Positions 26,216 through 38,400 of a stretch of 64,000 nucleotides of DNA are shown in pieces (within the stretch, counting starts at the first letter, position 1; each line of letters starts with the position of its first letter). Origin of the DNA: Entophlyctis helioformis. Its lineage: Eukaryota > Chytridiomycota > Chytridiomycetes > Chytridiales > Chytriomycetaceae. The notes below the pieces were generated by a model. It was not told where the DNA came from, did not search any database, and saw nothing but the letters and a program-made list of their open reading frames with translations. The position numbers and the translations under genes were made by a program. The DNA lies in contig JAHLKH010000107.1 in the NCBI GenBank assembly GCA_025526915.1, forward strand, positions 28,079 through 92,078, read 5' to 3'.

Positions 26216-28920
26216 CTACAGCTTGCGGCGGATATCCAGCAGACGGATAGCGACGGCATTGCGGTGGGCCTCGAGCTGCTCCAGCGCGGCCAAGGTGGTC
26301 ACGCAATCACCAATCGCGTCCAACCCCTCGCTGCTGAGTTCCTGTGTGGTAATGTGCTTGACAAACGTGCCCGTGTTGACGCCCGAGTACATGCGGGCAT
26401 AGCCGTACGTCGGCAGCGTGTGGTTGGTGCCGGACGCGTAGTCGCCGCACGATTCCGGCGACCACGGACCAAGGAACACAGAGCCGGCGCTCGCGACGGC
26501 GGGCATGTGCGACCCGGCGTTGACGACGTTGAGAATCAGGTGCTCGGGGGCGTAGGCGTTGGAGAAGGCGAGGGCGTCGGCCATGGTGTCGACGGCCAGG
26601 ATATAGCTTTTGGCGAGCGACTCGCGCACGATGGCGGAGCGCGGCAGGGCGGTGGCCTGGCGACGCACCTCGGCCTGCACGGCGGCGTGCTGCGCGGCGT
26701 TGTAGCCGACCGTCACGAGCACGACCTGGCTGTCGGTGCCGTGCTCGGCCTGGCTCAGCAGGTCGGCGACGACATAGCGCGGGTCGGCGGCGGTGTCGGC
26801 AATGACGAGCAGCTCCGACGGGCCGGCGGGCATGTCGATGGAGAGCAGTGCCGACGCGTCCGACTGCGCCACCATCTTGGCTGCCGTGACGTACTGGTTG
26901 CCCGGGCCGCAGATCTTGTCGACCTTGGGCACGCGCGCGGTGCCGTACGCCATCGCGGCTACGGCTTGTGCACCGCCAGCCTTGAGCACCGCCGTGCACC
27001 GACCTTGGCGGCCACGTACATGATCTCGGGTGCGATCGTGCCGTCCGCGCGCGGCGGCGTGGCAATGACAATCTCGGCGCACCCGGCGACCTTGGCGGGC
27101 ACACCCAGCATGAGTGTCGACGACGGCAGCACGGCGGTTCCACCGGGCACGTACAGGCCGACGCGCTCAATGGGCCGCACAACACGGCTGCACGTGATGC
27201 CGGCCATGGTCTCGACCACCAGCGGCTCCGTCTCGAGCTGCGCCGCGTGGAACTTCCAGATGTTGTCGTACGCAAGGTCGATGGCGTCCTTGACCGCCGG
27301 GTCAATCACCATCTTGGCCGCGTCAAACGGCGCGCGCTCGACCACGTCATCTTCGGCGAGCGTCACGCGGTCAAACTTGGCTGTCAGCTCGACGAGCGCT
27401 GCGTCGCCACGCGTGCGCACCGCCTCGACAATGGGCTTGACGCGCGACATGATCTCGGACGTGTTGATGATGGGCCGCTGCAGGAGGCCGCCCAGCTGGG
27501 TCGCGTCCATGGACGACTTGGTGTATTGGCGCATGGTGAACGGCTCGACGGGCGGCAGAGAGTCTGCAGTCTGGACGGGTGCAGCTGCGGTGACCGAGAC
27601 GGGTGCAGGTGCAACAGGTGCAGCAGCGGCAGCGGCGGCAACAAACTTGGGCTTGGCGTTGCCCGCACGACGCGAGACCTTTTTAGCGCGTGCATCCAAG
27701 TGCCTCTCGACATCCGCGAGCGACACGCCCTCGGCCACGCACTTTGCGAGGGCAAAGTACAGCAGGTCGGCAGCCTCCCACGCAATCTCCTCCTTGTCGC
27801 TGGCATCGCACAGCTCCTCGGCCTCTTCGAGGATCTTGGCACGCAGCAGGGCCGGGTCCTCAAACAGCCGCTTGTGTACGACCCAGCGGGCGCCAGAGCC
27901 TTGCGCTCGGCCAGCATGTGGTACAGCCGCGTCACGCCGCGATCGGGGCCAAAGCAGGTGCGCGTGTCCAAGTGGCAAAAGCCCGGCGGTGCCTGCGACA
28001 CGGTGAAGCGCAGCGTGTCGCCGTCGCAGTCCCAGTCGATGCGGTGCAGCTGCTGCGTGGCCCCCGACGTGGCGCCCTTGTGCCAGAGGCCGCGGTTGCG
28101 CGACATGTACACGCCGGTGCCGGACACGAGCGCGGCGCGGATCGACTCGCGCGACGAGTAGCAGAGGCCGAGCGCGACGCCGTGCTCGTCGGCGACGATC
28201 GTGGGCAGCAGGCCGTCGGCGCGGTCCGTCTTGAGCTGCGATGCGACGGCGCTGGCGAGGTCGATGGGAGCGTCGGCGGTGGGCGTGTCGAGCGCCAGCA
28301 GGCTGTGGTCGACGAGGAGGGCAAACGGCTCGGTGGCGGCAGGGGCAGCGTGCACGGCTTGAATGCCTTGCACTGCACGGCGTGCACGGCACGGGCAGCA
28401 GCCAGCGGGCCCGACAGCGCAACGACGGTCGAGCGGGGAATTGCCGTCAGGGGCAGCGCGGCCACGTTGGTCGAGTCAGCCGTGTGCACAGCGACCAGCG
28501 AGGCGAGCGAGGCGAGGCGGGCGAGCAGCGCGGGGCCGGCGGCGGGCTCGAGGAGGGCGGCATGCACCCACACGGCGAGGCGGTCGGCCGGCAGGGCGTC
28601 GAGGCCGGCCAGCAGCGCCTCGGCAGCGGCGGCGGACGGGGCGGAGCGCAGGTCGACGAGCACCTTTTCTGCGCCAAGGTCGAGCAGGTCGGCGACGGCC
28701 GTGGCCAGCGAGTCTGCGGGCTGGTGGTCGGCGGGCTGGTCGGCGGGCAGCAGGGCCCACACGGCCTTGAAGGCGGCGGGCGGCACGCGGCTTGCGGGCG
28801 AGCGCAGGGCGGCGGCGGGCAGCACGACGGGGAAGATCCTGGCGGCGGCCGCGAGCAGGGCGTCCGCGCGGGCGACGGGGCGGCGGCCGTGGCCTCGAAG
28901 ACGGGCAGCAGCTGCAGCAT
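26216..28920 (-). CDS. HIS4: Trifunctional histidine biosynthesis protein (PRA-CH, PRA-PH, histidinol dehydrogenase), with four frame breaks
   Basis: Carries out steps 2, 3 and the last two oxidation steps of histidine synthesis; the fused gene is typical of fungi. The start at 28920 gives MLQLLPVFEAT. Domains in order: poorly conserved N-terminal domain; cyclohydrolase with LPTIVADEHGVALGLCYSS, RGLWHKGATSG and DWDCDGDTLRF; pyrophosphohydrolase with KILEEAEEL and EAADLLYFAL; dehydrogenase with GPGNQYVTAAKMVAQ, PAGPSELLVIAD, LLSQAEHGTDSQ (metal-site Gln/His) and GTNHTLPTYGYARMYSG, ending at 26216. Homology steps through four frame changes, near 28870, 28375, 27885 and 27000, each equal to one missing base. 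At 27885 the break falls within a three-codon stretch (SYT to RLFEDPALL region), leaving no room for an intron. No introns are otherwise needed. Conservation of every domain suggests a working gene with consensus errors, but decay is possible. Confidence 0.88.
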
Positions 28921-29070
28921 GGCGAGCGTGTGTGGGCGATGCGGAGTTTTGGTTACAGTTGCGCGCGGTCGTTTGGTGCACGTTTGCGTGTGCGTGTGCG
29001 TGCACGAGTGTCAAGGGACGCAGATGGATGAATATGAAGGCCGTGTATTGCAGCAAAGACAGCAAGAGCG

Positions 29071-30451
29071 CTAAAAGGACACGGGGTAGGAGACGGACGA
29101 TCCGGACGACGACGACGACGCCATGATGATGGCGCGCATGCGGCGCACGCGCACGTACTCTGCCACGGCTCGCTGGGGCATGACAGACAAGGCGCATGTA
29201 AGTCATTGGGCAGTCACAGATACGATACGGTGCACACAATACAGTAAGAGCAAGAACAAGAGCAAGGACGTACCAGACACACAAACATGCCAATGACGAG
29301 CAGCAGGAACGCAGACCACTCGCGCCGCTGCTGCTCCTCGGCGGGATCGGGCGTGTAGCCCGAGTTGTCGGCGGGCGGCAGGTCGCCGCTGCCGTCGTCG
29401 TCCTTTGAGCGCACAAACAGGCCCTGGCCACGCAGCACGGTGTGAGCCGTCGAGTGATGCAGAGACGCGGTGTAAAAGGGTATGCAAGCAGACAGACAAG
29501 CAGACAAGCAGACAGACAGATAAGCAGACAGGCGGGCAAGACTCACGAGGCGGATCATGGTCAGGCCCAGGCCAAACTGCGAGCCGCACTTTGCGGCATG
29601 CGAGGTGGCCAGCAGCGACGTGAGCAGGAAGCCGAGAATGTCAAACGTGGTCGACACAAAGAGGTTGACGACAAAGGCGATCGAGTCGCCCACGGGGAAG
29701 CCTATTGGTGCAATGGAAGCAACGAGTGTAAGAGGTGGGTCTGATGGATGTAAAAGGGACAAGAGCAGCAGGCGGCCTCACCGTCAATGAGCACCTCGCC
29801 GTCCTCGGTCACGCCCGTGATGGACGTGTCGAGGTAGCCGGGCAGCAGCGGGTCGGGCACGGCCACGGCCTCCGAGTACGACGGCGGCTCAATGTCCTCG
29901 TAGGTCTTGCCCGTGACGGCGTCGGGCTTGGCGGCCATGTTGGCAAACACGCCGTCGTTCTGCGTGCCCATGACGAGCGGCCGTCTAGCTGCCCCTGGTG
30001 CTGCCCCTGGTGCTGCTGTCGATGACGGGCCGGCTTCGTTAGCCGACATCGTTGTCGTCGTTGTCGTTGTCGTTGCGGTTGCTGCCGAGCCGGAAGCTTG
30101 TGCAGTGGCAGACAACTCGCTGTCGATGAGGGCATCCAGGGCATCCAGGGCATCCAGGGCATCAGAGTGGGCGTGCGGGGCGTGGGGGCGTCAGTGGCCG
30201 AGGGCAGGTCGCTGTGCAGGTCGCCGTCGAGGTCCACATCGAGGTCCTTGCCCAGCAGGTGGTCCTCGTCGGTGTAGGCGGCGGGCGGCGTCGTGGTGGT
30301 CGTAGGCGTCGTTGTGGTGGTGGTGGTGGTCGTGGTCGTCGTTGTGGTGCGGTGGCAGGCGTCCGTGCTCGCCGCTCGAGTGGTCGTCTGTGTCTGTGAG
30401 CGGTGCGTAGGCCGCCTGCCTGGCAGTGCTGCTGCTGCTGTTGCTGCTCAT
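29071..30451 (-). CDS. NDFIP/BSD2-family membrane adaptor for a Nedd4-type ubiquitin ligase
   Basis: Endosomal/Golgi three-pass membrane adaptor that recruits HECT ligases through PPxY motifs. The C-terminal half is clear: a PPSYSEA motif (about 29890), the TM region with PVGDSIAFVVNLFVSTTFDI and GFLLTSLLATSHAAKCGSQF plus GLGLTMI, an acidic spacer, a final hydrophobic segment EWSAFLLLVIGMFVCLV, and a tail rich in Ser ending at the stop at 29071. At least three introns interrupt it. The N-terminal part, starting at 30451 with MSSNSSSSTARQAAYAPL, is His/Thr/Asp-rich low-complexity sequence in which the open frame changes twice (about 30290 and 30170), so its exact sequence is unsure. A short tandem ALD repeat is encoded near 30140. 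Family assignment rests on the order PPxY - TM pair - HAAK/GS motif. Confidence 0.85.
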
Positions 30452-30525
30452 TGTTACGCTGCTGCGTTGTCGGATTGCCGGGCAAGGGCACTCAGTCACA
30501 CAGTCTCAGGTCTCGATTTATTCCG

Positions 30526-31275
30526 TCACGGCCGCAGCTGCTCCAGCTGCTGCAGCTGCACCACGTCCAGCTTGGCGGCTGCGAGCTGTTGGTTGTATGT
30601 AGTCAGCGAGTCAGCCAGCCAGTCAGTCGCTGCGTGCATCCATACACGGATCCCTACACTAGCCACCGACAAACACACATCCCAACGCACCATGTCCAGC
30701 AGCACGTTCACTTTAAAGTGCAGCACCTGGTTCTCGCCCTCGAGCATACGGTTGCGCTCGGCGAGATCGCGCTGTCCGCCTGTCCGCTCACTCTCTGCCA
30801 CCGTCACGGTCAGCTCTTTCCGTGTCTTCTCGTGTCCTCTCGTGTCTCTCACGCCTTCTCACGCGTCTCTCTGGGTTTACCTTTGCGCCACTGCTGCTGC
30901 TCTGGCTCGTACACGAGCTGCGACTCGCCAAGCTGGATGCGGATGGGCTGGCCGTGCTGCCCCTCGCCGCTCCGCGCTGCATCCAGAAACAGCTCTGGCC
31001 TGCCATGCGATGACCTGCGTGGCTTCCGGTCAGTCCCGTCCCGTCTCGTCCACACACGTGTTGCATGCCCATCGCGCGGTGTCTGCGACACGCTGGAACG
31101 CCTTCCATCCAGCCAGCTAACCATCCTTCCATCCAGCCAGCCAGCCAGCCAGCCAGCAGGCAGACTCAGAGTGACACACAGAGTGACAGCCAGAGTGACA
31201 GCCAGAGTGGCAGACATACCCGCCAGCAGACATGCGCCGTGCGTGCTTCTTGACCGTTTCCCAAAGGCTCGACAT
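30526..31275 (-). CDS. CBY1: Chibby homologue (basal body / ciliary protein)
   Basis: Small coiled-coil protein of the ciliary transition zone and distal appendage in animals. The start at 31275 gives MSSLWETVKKHARRMSAG. After an intron, exon 2 (about 31020-30880) has PIRIQLGESQLVYEPEQQQW, matching the Chibby motif before the coiled coil. Exon 3 ends with the hallmark DLAERNRMLEGENQVLHFK then VNVLLDM. A final exon LAAAKLDVVQLQQLEQLRP ends at the TGA at 30526. About 125-135 residues, the usual family length. An intron carries (CAGC)n and (CACTCTGG)-like repeats. Together with TTLL1 it supports a flagellated life stage. The exon 2 acceptor is approximate. Confidence 0.87.
31133..31158. repeat. 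(CAGC)n microsatellite
   Basis: Tandem CCAG units within the first Chibby intron. Confidence 0.85.
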
Positions 31276-31485
31276 TGCGCACTCTTGCTGCTGCTGCTGA
31301 TGCTGATGCTGATGCTCTTGCGGATGCTCTTGCTCGCCGTCAATCTGCGACGAGATGCGACGTGATAAGCCAACCCAAACGAACGCGTTCCGTTCAAAGT
31401 TGGCGCGCGGTCGGACTGAATGCCATTTCAAACGTCCGAGCGTCTGTCTGAATGTTGGCGCAACACTGCAGACCGACCACCAACC
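31276..31485. promoter_or_regulatory. Divergent promoter between Chibby and the MutL-domain gene
   Basis: 210 nt between opposed start codons. No defined element was recognised, and the gap is far too short for a MutL ATPase domain. Confidence 0.4.
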
Positions 31486-32302
31486 ATGAACACGGCCAGA
31501 CGGCTGCGTGTGCGCGACAGCATCCTGCCTGCCGATGCCGTGGTGCTCACAAAGGCCGATCTGCAGACGCTGGCGCTGGTCGGCCAGGTGGACGACCGCT
31601 TCCTGGCTGCCACCGTCACGCTCCGCTGGTCTCGCTGGCCCCTCTGGTCTCGCTGGCCCCTCTGGCCCTCTGCAAGCCACGGGCAGACGACTGCTTGTGC
31701 TGGTCGACCAGCACGCAGCAGACGAGCGGGTGCAGCTCGAGTTTCTGCAGTCGCTGCACACTGGCGATGCAGCCAAGCAGCCAAGGCGGACAAGAGTCCC
31801 GAGAGTGCTCTCGACGAGGCCCAGCTCGACAGGCTCAAGATGCGCGCATGCAGGCATGTCTCTCCGTCTGTCTCTCCACTTGTCTCACCACTAGTCTCAT
31901 TGCCTGTCTCACCACTTGTCTCACACCACCACCACCACCACCCACAAGGGCTGCCGTCAAGTTTGGCGACCCGCTGTCCCGCAGCCAGAGCGAGGCCATT
32001 CTGTCGCGTCTCAAGGCCTGCAGCGTGAGACACTCGCTCACTAGTGCACCACTCGCTAATGCACCACTAATGCATGCATCACTCACTAATGCACCACTTA
32101 TGCACTCGCTTGTCCAGTTTCCATTCCAGTGCGGTCAGTGGCTCGCGTGTCTCTCTCTCTCTCTCTCTCTCCCTCCCTCTCTCCCTTGCGTGTCTCACAC
32201 CCACAGCCACGGCATCTCCCACACGGCATCTCCCACACGGCATCTCCCACACGCCCACCAGCACACGGCCGTCCCACCGTCATCCCGCTGCTGCGTCTGT
32301 GA
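31486..32302 (+). CDS. MutL C-terminal endonuclease domain protein (MLH3-like, no ATPase half)
   Basis: Starts MNTARRLRVRDSILPADAVV, then TKADLQTLALVGQVDDRFLA, the first strand region of a MutL C-terminal domain. It carries the full nicking-endonuclease metal motif DQHAADERVQLE (DQHA-x2-E-x4-E, about 31706-31741). Later exons restore ACRAAVKFGDPL (the ACR motif of MLH3/PMS2) across a GC-AG intron, SEAILSRLKACS, FPFQC, and AHGRPTVIPLLRL with stop at 32300-32302. This order is that of eukaryotic MLH3, which acts with MLH1 in crossover formation and mismatch repair. The N-terminal GHKL ATPase (about 350 residues) is absent: only 210 nt separate it from divergent Chibby. Two intron-less frame changes (about 31650 and 31780) and an 18-nt tandem repeat (31626-31664) lie between motifs. 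It may be a free-standing endonuclease domain, a relic, or a split gene. Confidence 0.72.
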
Positions 32303-32401
32303 CTCGTGCGTGTCGGTGCGTGTCGGTGCGTGTCTGTCCGCCTTCCCCTCGCGCTTCACAACAAATCTCGACAGATCAGCAACCGCAGCCGAGTGCCCGC
32401 C

Positions 32402-35400
32402 ATGTCTGCAACCGCTGCTCCACGTCAGAGTGCGCCTGGTGCGGTGCCTCTGCGTCTGCGAGTGCGTCTGCATCTACGTCTGCCTCCAAGCCTGTCTCGG
32501 TCGTCTCAACGTACGTCCCTCTCGCTGCCATCGACAGCCAGACCCTCTCGCTCGCTTCGACTGACTCTTTCCCTGCAGCACGTTTCGGTCGCTGTTCGAG
32601 GCCGTCGAAGAGCAGGCCCTGACGCCTGCCGACCTGGCCACCCACCTGCGTCTGCATATGCCGGCCATCCGCTCTGCCCTCGACTACTACACGCCGCCCT
32701 CGTCTGCCTCCCGCTCGGCCCTCTTGGCTGGCCGCGTGTCGCTGCAGTCCGTCTCGTCCAACACAGACGGCGTGGCTGCTGTCGACTCCAAGCAGGCGAC
32801 GCTCGACAAGAACGAGCGGGACTTTGTGTGCGCCGTGTCGGACGATCTGGCCGTCGATGAGGCGCTGGCCGTTGTGCTCGTGCGTGCCTGTCTGCGCTCA
32901 GAGGTCCAGACGCCTGCTGCCCTGCGTCGGCTTGGCCTCGACTCGTTCAAGGTGAGTTGCTGCTGTCCAGTGTTGTCGTGCACCACCGGCAACAGACTCA
33001 CGACATGCACATGCACACACAACGCACGCGGACAGTACGGCGACGAGGCCCTTGCAGTCGTTCGTGCCTTTTACTACCAGGAGCGGCAGAGTCTGCTGCA
33101 CCTCATTGCCGCCCTCTACCGCGTCTCGTACGACCCCGCCCACACCTACTACGACATCATCACTGATGTCGTCATCAGCGATCTGCACGACAGCGAGACT
33201 CCCTACTATGAGCTGCTGCTCGGCCAGCTCACGGCTGCCAACACTGCGCAGGGGCCTGCAAAGTACCTGCCCGAGGCGCAAGTCTATCGCCTGTGGGCTG
33301 GCCAGAACCTCGAGGAGCAGATTGCGCTTGCCGAGACATTGATGCTGGTCCTGTACGGCACGGCCGCGACAAACCTCGTGACGGCCGAGCGCGTGTTTCG
33401 AGCCATGTACGGCATTCGGTTTGGTGTCGAGCAGCGCCATCGGCCCGTGTACGACGACGTCATGACGGGACGCGTTGGCACGCTCAACCATCTCTGCCAA
33501 CTGGCACCAGTGATTGTGCTGCATTTCGAAGGGTGGATGGATTTCCAGACACGACGCAGCCGTGTGCATGGATTTGACGACGAGGACGACGACGAGGGTC
33601 TTGCGGGCGTGCCGGCGTTTCTCGAGCGCATGACCGCGCTGGTCTGGGACTCGATCCACTCCAGGCCTGCCTATCTCCCCCAAGACTTTGACGCCATGGC
33701 CGCCATGGCCTGGGCGGCGTTTGTCAACCTGCTGCTCCTGCGATCGGCCGAGCTCGCTGCCTTGTGTCCGGCACTTGGCGCTCACCTTGCACGTCTCTTG
33801 GAAACAGAGACGCGCGACCCGCGATCGGCTAGCCTCCTTGCCGAGTATGCGTACATGAAGATGGCCGCAGTGGCTACGCTTGCCGACGTGCTCAAGAAGC
33901 AAGCCCCCTACACGGACGACGGCCCCAACGCCCTTGCGGCCAAGTCTGTCGTCAAGGGATACCTCCTCGCTGTCTTTACCACGCAGAGAGTCGGGCAGCT
34001 TCCAGACCGCGAGAAGCTCGTCGCCACTTTTGCCGCGCTGTTTGACGGCGAGAGCGATCTGTGCCGCCAGTTCTGGGACGAGGATTTCCCCTCGGCCGAG
34101 CGCCGGTCGCTGCTGGATGTCTGCCGCCGCCGCGTGCCCATCGATCTCGCTCCGTTTGCGCAGCTGGTGACGAGCCTGGTCGGCGATGCCTACACGGCCC
34201 GCCGGGTCTTTTACTACATGTGCAGCATGCACTCGTACGCGGACACGCTGCGCGATGGCTACTCGATCGACCAAGACGTGTTTGGCAGCCACGGCGGCCG
34301 GTATGTGTGGGGAGGCGGCCGGCTGGTTGGAAGCCTCGAAGCGCCTGCGGGCACGACCGGCCGGGAGGTTGGCGCGGGCACGCTCTTGCTTGATTTCCGG
34401 TACTCTGGATGGCAGCTCTTTGAGGCGATACTGGAGAGCTATCTCGCTGGACCAGGCTCTGACGGCGCTGGCGATGGACCGGCTGTGGCCACCCACGATG
34501 CAGTGTCGGCGATCCTCAAGCTGCTCGCTGCCTTTTTCGGAGCTGCCGATGCTGCCACGGTCGCCGAGCTCATGGATCACTTGGGCACCAGGGACGGGAC
34601 GCCTGCCGCCGACCGCGTTCTGCTGCTTGTTGCCCGCGTGTTGGACCGCGCATGTGTCGACCGTGTGCCTCGGCTCGAGCTGGCCACGTCGTGCATCCAC
34701 GTGATGCGCCGGCTGCTGCCGTACTACCCGGACCTCGTCTGGCGACACCTGCGGTCGCACATGCTGGTGCCGCAGTACTCGACCTCGGCAGGCGGACTGG
34801 GTGCAGGGGCAGGCGGCGGCAGCTATATGCAGCGTGTTGTGCTTCCGGTCGAGCGGAGCGCCGGCCGCTATGATGCGACGGTTGCGTTTCTGGAGATGGT
34901 TTGCGACCTTGTTGACCAGGCCCAGGGACTGCTGGTGCCGCGATCTGCCGAGGATCTGGACGCAGAGACCCACGACGAGAGCGACGGCGAGAGCCAGCTC
35001 ATGGATACGTCCATGGCGTCCAGTGCCAAGACACTCCGCCGCACGCCACCGGGCACGCCTGGCACGCCGGGCACGCCGGGCTTGCGGTCTGCACGCTCTG
35101 CCAAGACAGCCGCCGGCGACATGGACACGACCAAGGCGGATGTGCTGCACTCGATCTTGTCGTTTGCCATTTACGAGGTGTTCCCGACGCACCGCTCGTG
35201 GCGCTACCAGCACCTGCTCGACAAGGTCTCCATCTCGTCTGTCATTTTGGACGTGCTGTCACGCGTCCTGCGCCACACTGTATGGGCCAATGCGGCTGCA
35301 TCGGCGGGAAGCACGGGCACAGGCAGCGGGCTGGCGCGTGTGTACTGGCTTGTCGCACAGGCGTTCCTTCAAGCAGACTCTGTCCAGCACGTCGCGACGC

Positions 35401-38400
35401 TGCTGGATGTGGTCGGCACGGGCAACGAGGCCATGCATTCACTCTACCGGTCCTACCGCGGTCAGACGGCGCGTGCAGCCGAGGCGTGCGTCGTCAACGC
35501 AATGGGACTGGTTGTCGTGCTGGGCAACCGGTGGCGGGAGCTGGGCGGCAAGGGAACGTCGACTGTCGAGGCCATGCTCATGGACCGCACCGTCAAGAGC
35601 AGCGCGGGCAGTGGCGGCGTGGGCGGTGCCAAGCGAGGCGCTGACCTGCTGCAGGTCGCTGGCCAGTACGTGCTGTACGAGCCGTCGCGCGAGATCCGAC
35701 TCCGGGCGGTCGAGGTGCTTGCCATGTTATGCGAGGAGACGGCCGATGCCGGATCGACGGCAGCAGGTTCAGGCAGCATGAGCCTTGTTGGGTACTTTGG
35801 CGACGACGCGCAGGCGATTGTTGACAAGCTTGTGGGCATGGTCAGAGTTGCCGACGAGCGGTCTGTCCGCTGGGATCCCCGACATGCAAACTGCTGTGCT
35901 GCGGTTTGTGTGTGGCGCTGTTGGCCGCCAGCCAGGGATTGCAGCGCTCATGTTTGCAGCCCCTTCCACGGCCTTGGCCGGCCCGCAGCCTCGACGGACA
36001 AGACAACGGCGACAAGGGCAGAGTCCAAGGCGGGATCCAGCACCATGATCGACGCGGTCATGAGCGTTGTGACTGGCTGGCGCCAAGCGATTCACTCTCG
36101 GCCGCTCGTGCTGATCGAGTCGATGCGGCTCTTGTGCTGTCTGTGGCAAACGGCGCTTGACCACACCGCGACGCTTGCTGCACTGCGGTTGAACCGCGGG
36201 CTATGGACTGTTCTCCGCGACATGCTGCTCGGGTGCACGGTCAGCGATCTCTGCCGCGATGGCGGGGACGGCAAGGGCGATCGAGTGCGTGTCGAGTGTC
36301 TGGTTGATGCGGTGCGGTCGTCGGCGATGCGGATCGTGGCGCTTGAGGCGTACTTTTCGAGCGGTGTCACTGGCGTCAGCAGCGTGCATCGCGACACGAT
36401 CAATGCGCTGGTGGCAGACGTGTTTCTTGGCCCGCGGTTCTTGGACATGTTCAGCGCAGCCGATGACAGCAGCAGCGGTGGCGGTGTGTTCCCACTCGGA
36501 CCCGTCTCGATGGAACGCGCAATGCAGATGGCGGGCTCGGTCACGCCAGCTGTCGAACTGGCCGAGTACCGACTGCCAACGCATGGCGCCGTGTTTGGCC
36601 CGTCGTACATGTTTGACGTGGAGTTGCTGCGGCGCCAGGCGGCAACGCTGCGACTTGGCGGTGGGACGAGCAGCAGCCGTGGCAGTGCCAAGGGATACGA
36701 CCAGCTTCTCTGGCAAGTGGAGCGGCTCAACTGGGAATGGTCGCGCACGGATGCGACGATGACGTACCTGTCTGCAGCGCGGTTCTTTGCCGAGGTGGTG
36801 TGCACGCGGCTGTGGGCCATCTGCTGGCCAGCAAAGAGCGACGGCAACGGGCCGGGGTCTCGGACGGCCAAGGCTCGAGACGCGGCGTTTGATATGGCAC
36901 GCCGGCTTGCAGGCATGCTCGCACGCGACACGCGGATGGAGACGGTTGTGCTGCGGTACCGCGGCGTCGTGGCGGCGCTCGTGCGCGTGCTCGTGAGTGC
37001 GTGGCTGGCAGCGTTCCCAATGGCCGATGCCAAGACGCCAGCGACCCAGCAACAGCAACAACAGCAGCACCACCAGAACGTGGACCGCATTGTCGAGCTG
37101 ATTGGCGATCTCGTCAGCGCGCTCACCGGCCCGTCAGTCTACACCCTTGGACCAGCCGGGCTCGTGTCTGCGCACGAGGCACACCTGCATCTGCTCATTG
37201 CGGCGCACCAGGCCGTGGCAAGTCTCAACCGCCGCATCCCGCCCACGACGACAACTGCCGGCACGGAGCTTGGCCAGCGGATAGCCGAGACGCTGCGACC
37301 GCTCGTGGGCTTTGTGGTGCAGGGGCTGTCGTATGTGCTGGGCACGGGCGATCTGGCGAGATCCGAGTCTGGCCATGTGCGCATTGTGTCGGCGTTGCTG
37401 ATTGAGCTGATTTCGCGGCCGGAAGTGGGCGACTCTGTCTGGGGGGCCGCAGCCGAGCGGTTCGGGCTTGTGCGCATGCTGGTCGCGATGATGAGCAAGG
37501 CCGAGGTTCCGAGTGGCAGTGGAAGCGACGTCGGAGGGCCACAGGCCGAGAGACGTGGGAGGCGTTTGACTGTGTGGTGATGACGGTCATGGCGTTTACG
37601 CGACGACGCCGGTTTGCGGAGCGGTTTGCGGGCGAGGGCCTGCTGAGCGGCGTGACGGGGTCTGCGTTTGCCACGGTGATGGTGGGCGAGTATGGCGGAC
37701 CGGGCGTGGACGGGCGGATCCGGAAGACGTGGGGCGTTGTGGTTGATATTGTGACGCAGATGGTCGGGATGCTCGGCGGTGGAAGCACGGGGGGAGCTGT
37801 CAGTGATGGCGGGCAGTTTGACGGCGAGATCCACGGCGTGGTTGGGATGCTGGGACGGTACCTGCTGGTCACGGTGTCAGGGATCGCGCACGGCGGGATG
37901 TATGGGCAGGTGCATGGCGAGTGGGTGACGCGACTGGACCACGTTGAGCAGGCGTGCCGGATGCTGTGCGCGGTCGTGGACGTGCTCGGACGGCGTCGCC
38001 AGAGCGGGGATGTCGGGGCGTTTGTTGGCGGGGCACAGCACGTGGCACTAGACGCGGTCGCGGTGCTGTCGCATCTGTTTGTGAGCCCGCACGAGCTTGC
38101 CGGGATCGTGGCGGGCATGGCACGGACGACAGGCGCGAGCCGCGAGGCAGGAGGCCAAGCCGATGGTGATCAGGAGGCAGGGACGGAGACGGCGATGGCG
38201 ATGAGCATGCGACGCATCGTGCGGGATCTTGTGCTCATTCTTGTGGTGACGACGGGTGCCGAGGGGCGGATTGGTGGTGGTGGTGGCGGCGGCATCCAGA
38301 CGCAGACGCAGACACAGACGCAGCCAGAGGTGCAGACGCACCTTGTGCTTGAACCGCGCATGGCAGCGATGCGGGACGAGCGGTGCTCGTTTGGCACGCT

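Noticed and set aside
26171..28006. Plus-strand frame of 611 codons
   Set aside because: Antisense shadow of the GC-rich HIS4 dehydrogenase and cyclohydrolase regions.
32898..35213. Minus-strand frame of 771 codons
   Set aside because: Antisense to NUP205; residue composition is the mirror of the plus-strand codons and no domain is visible.
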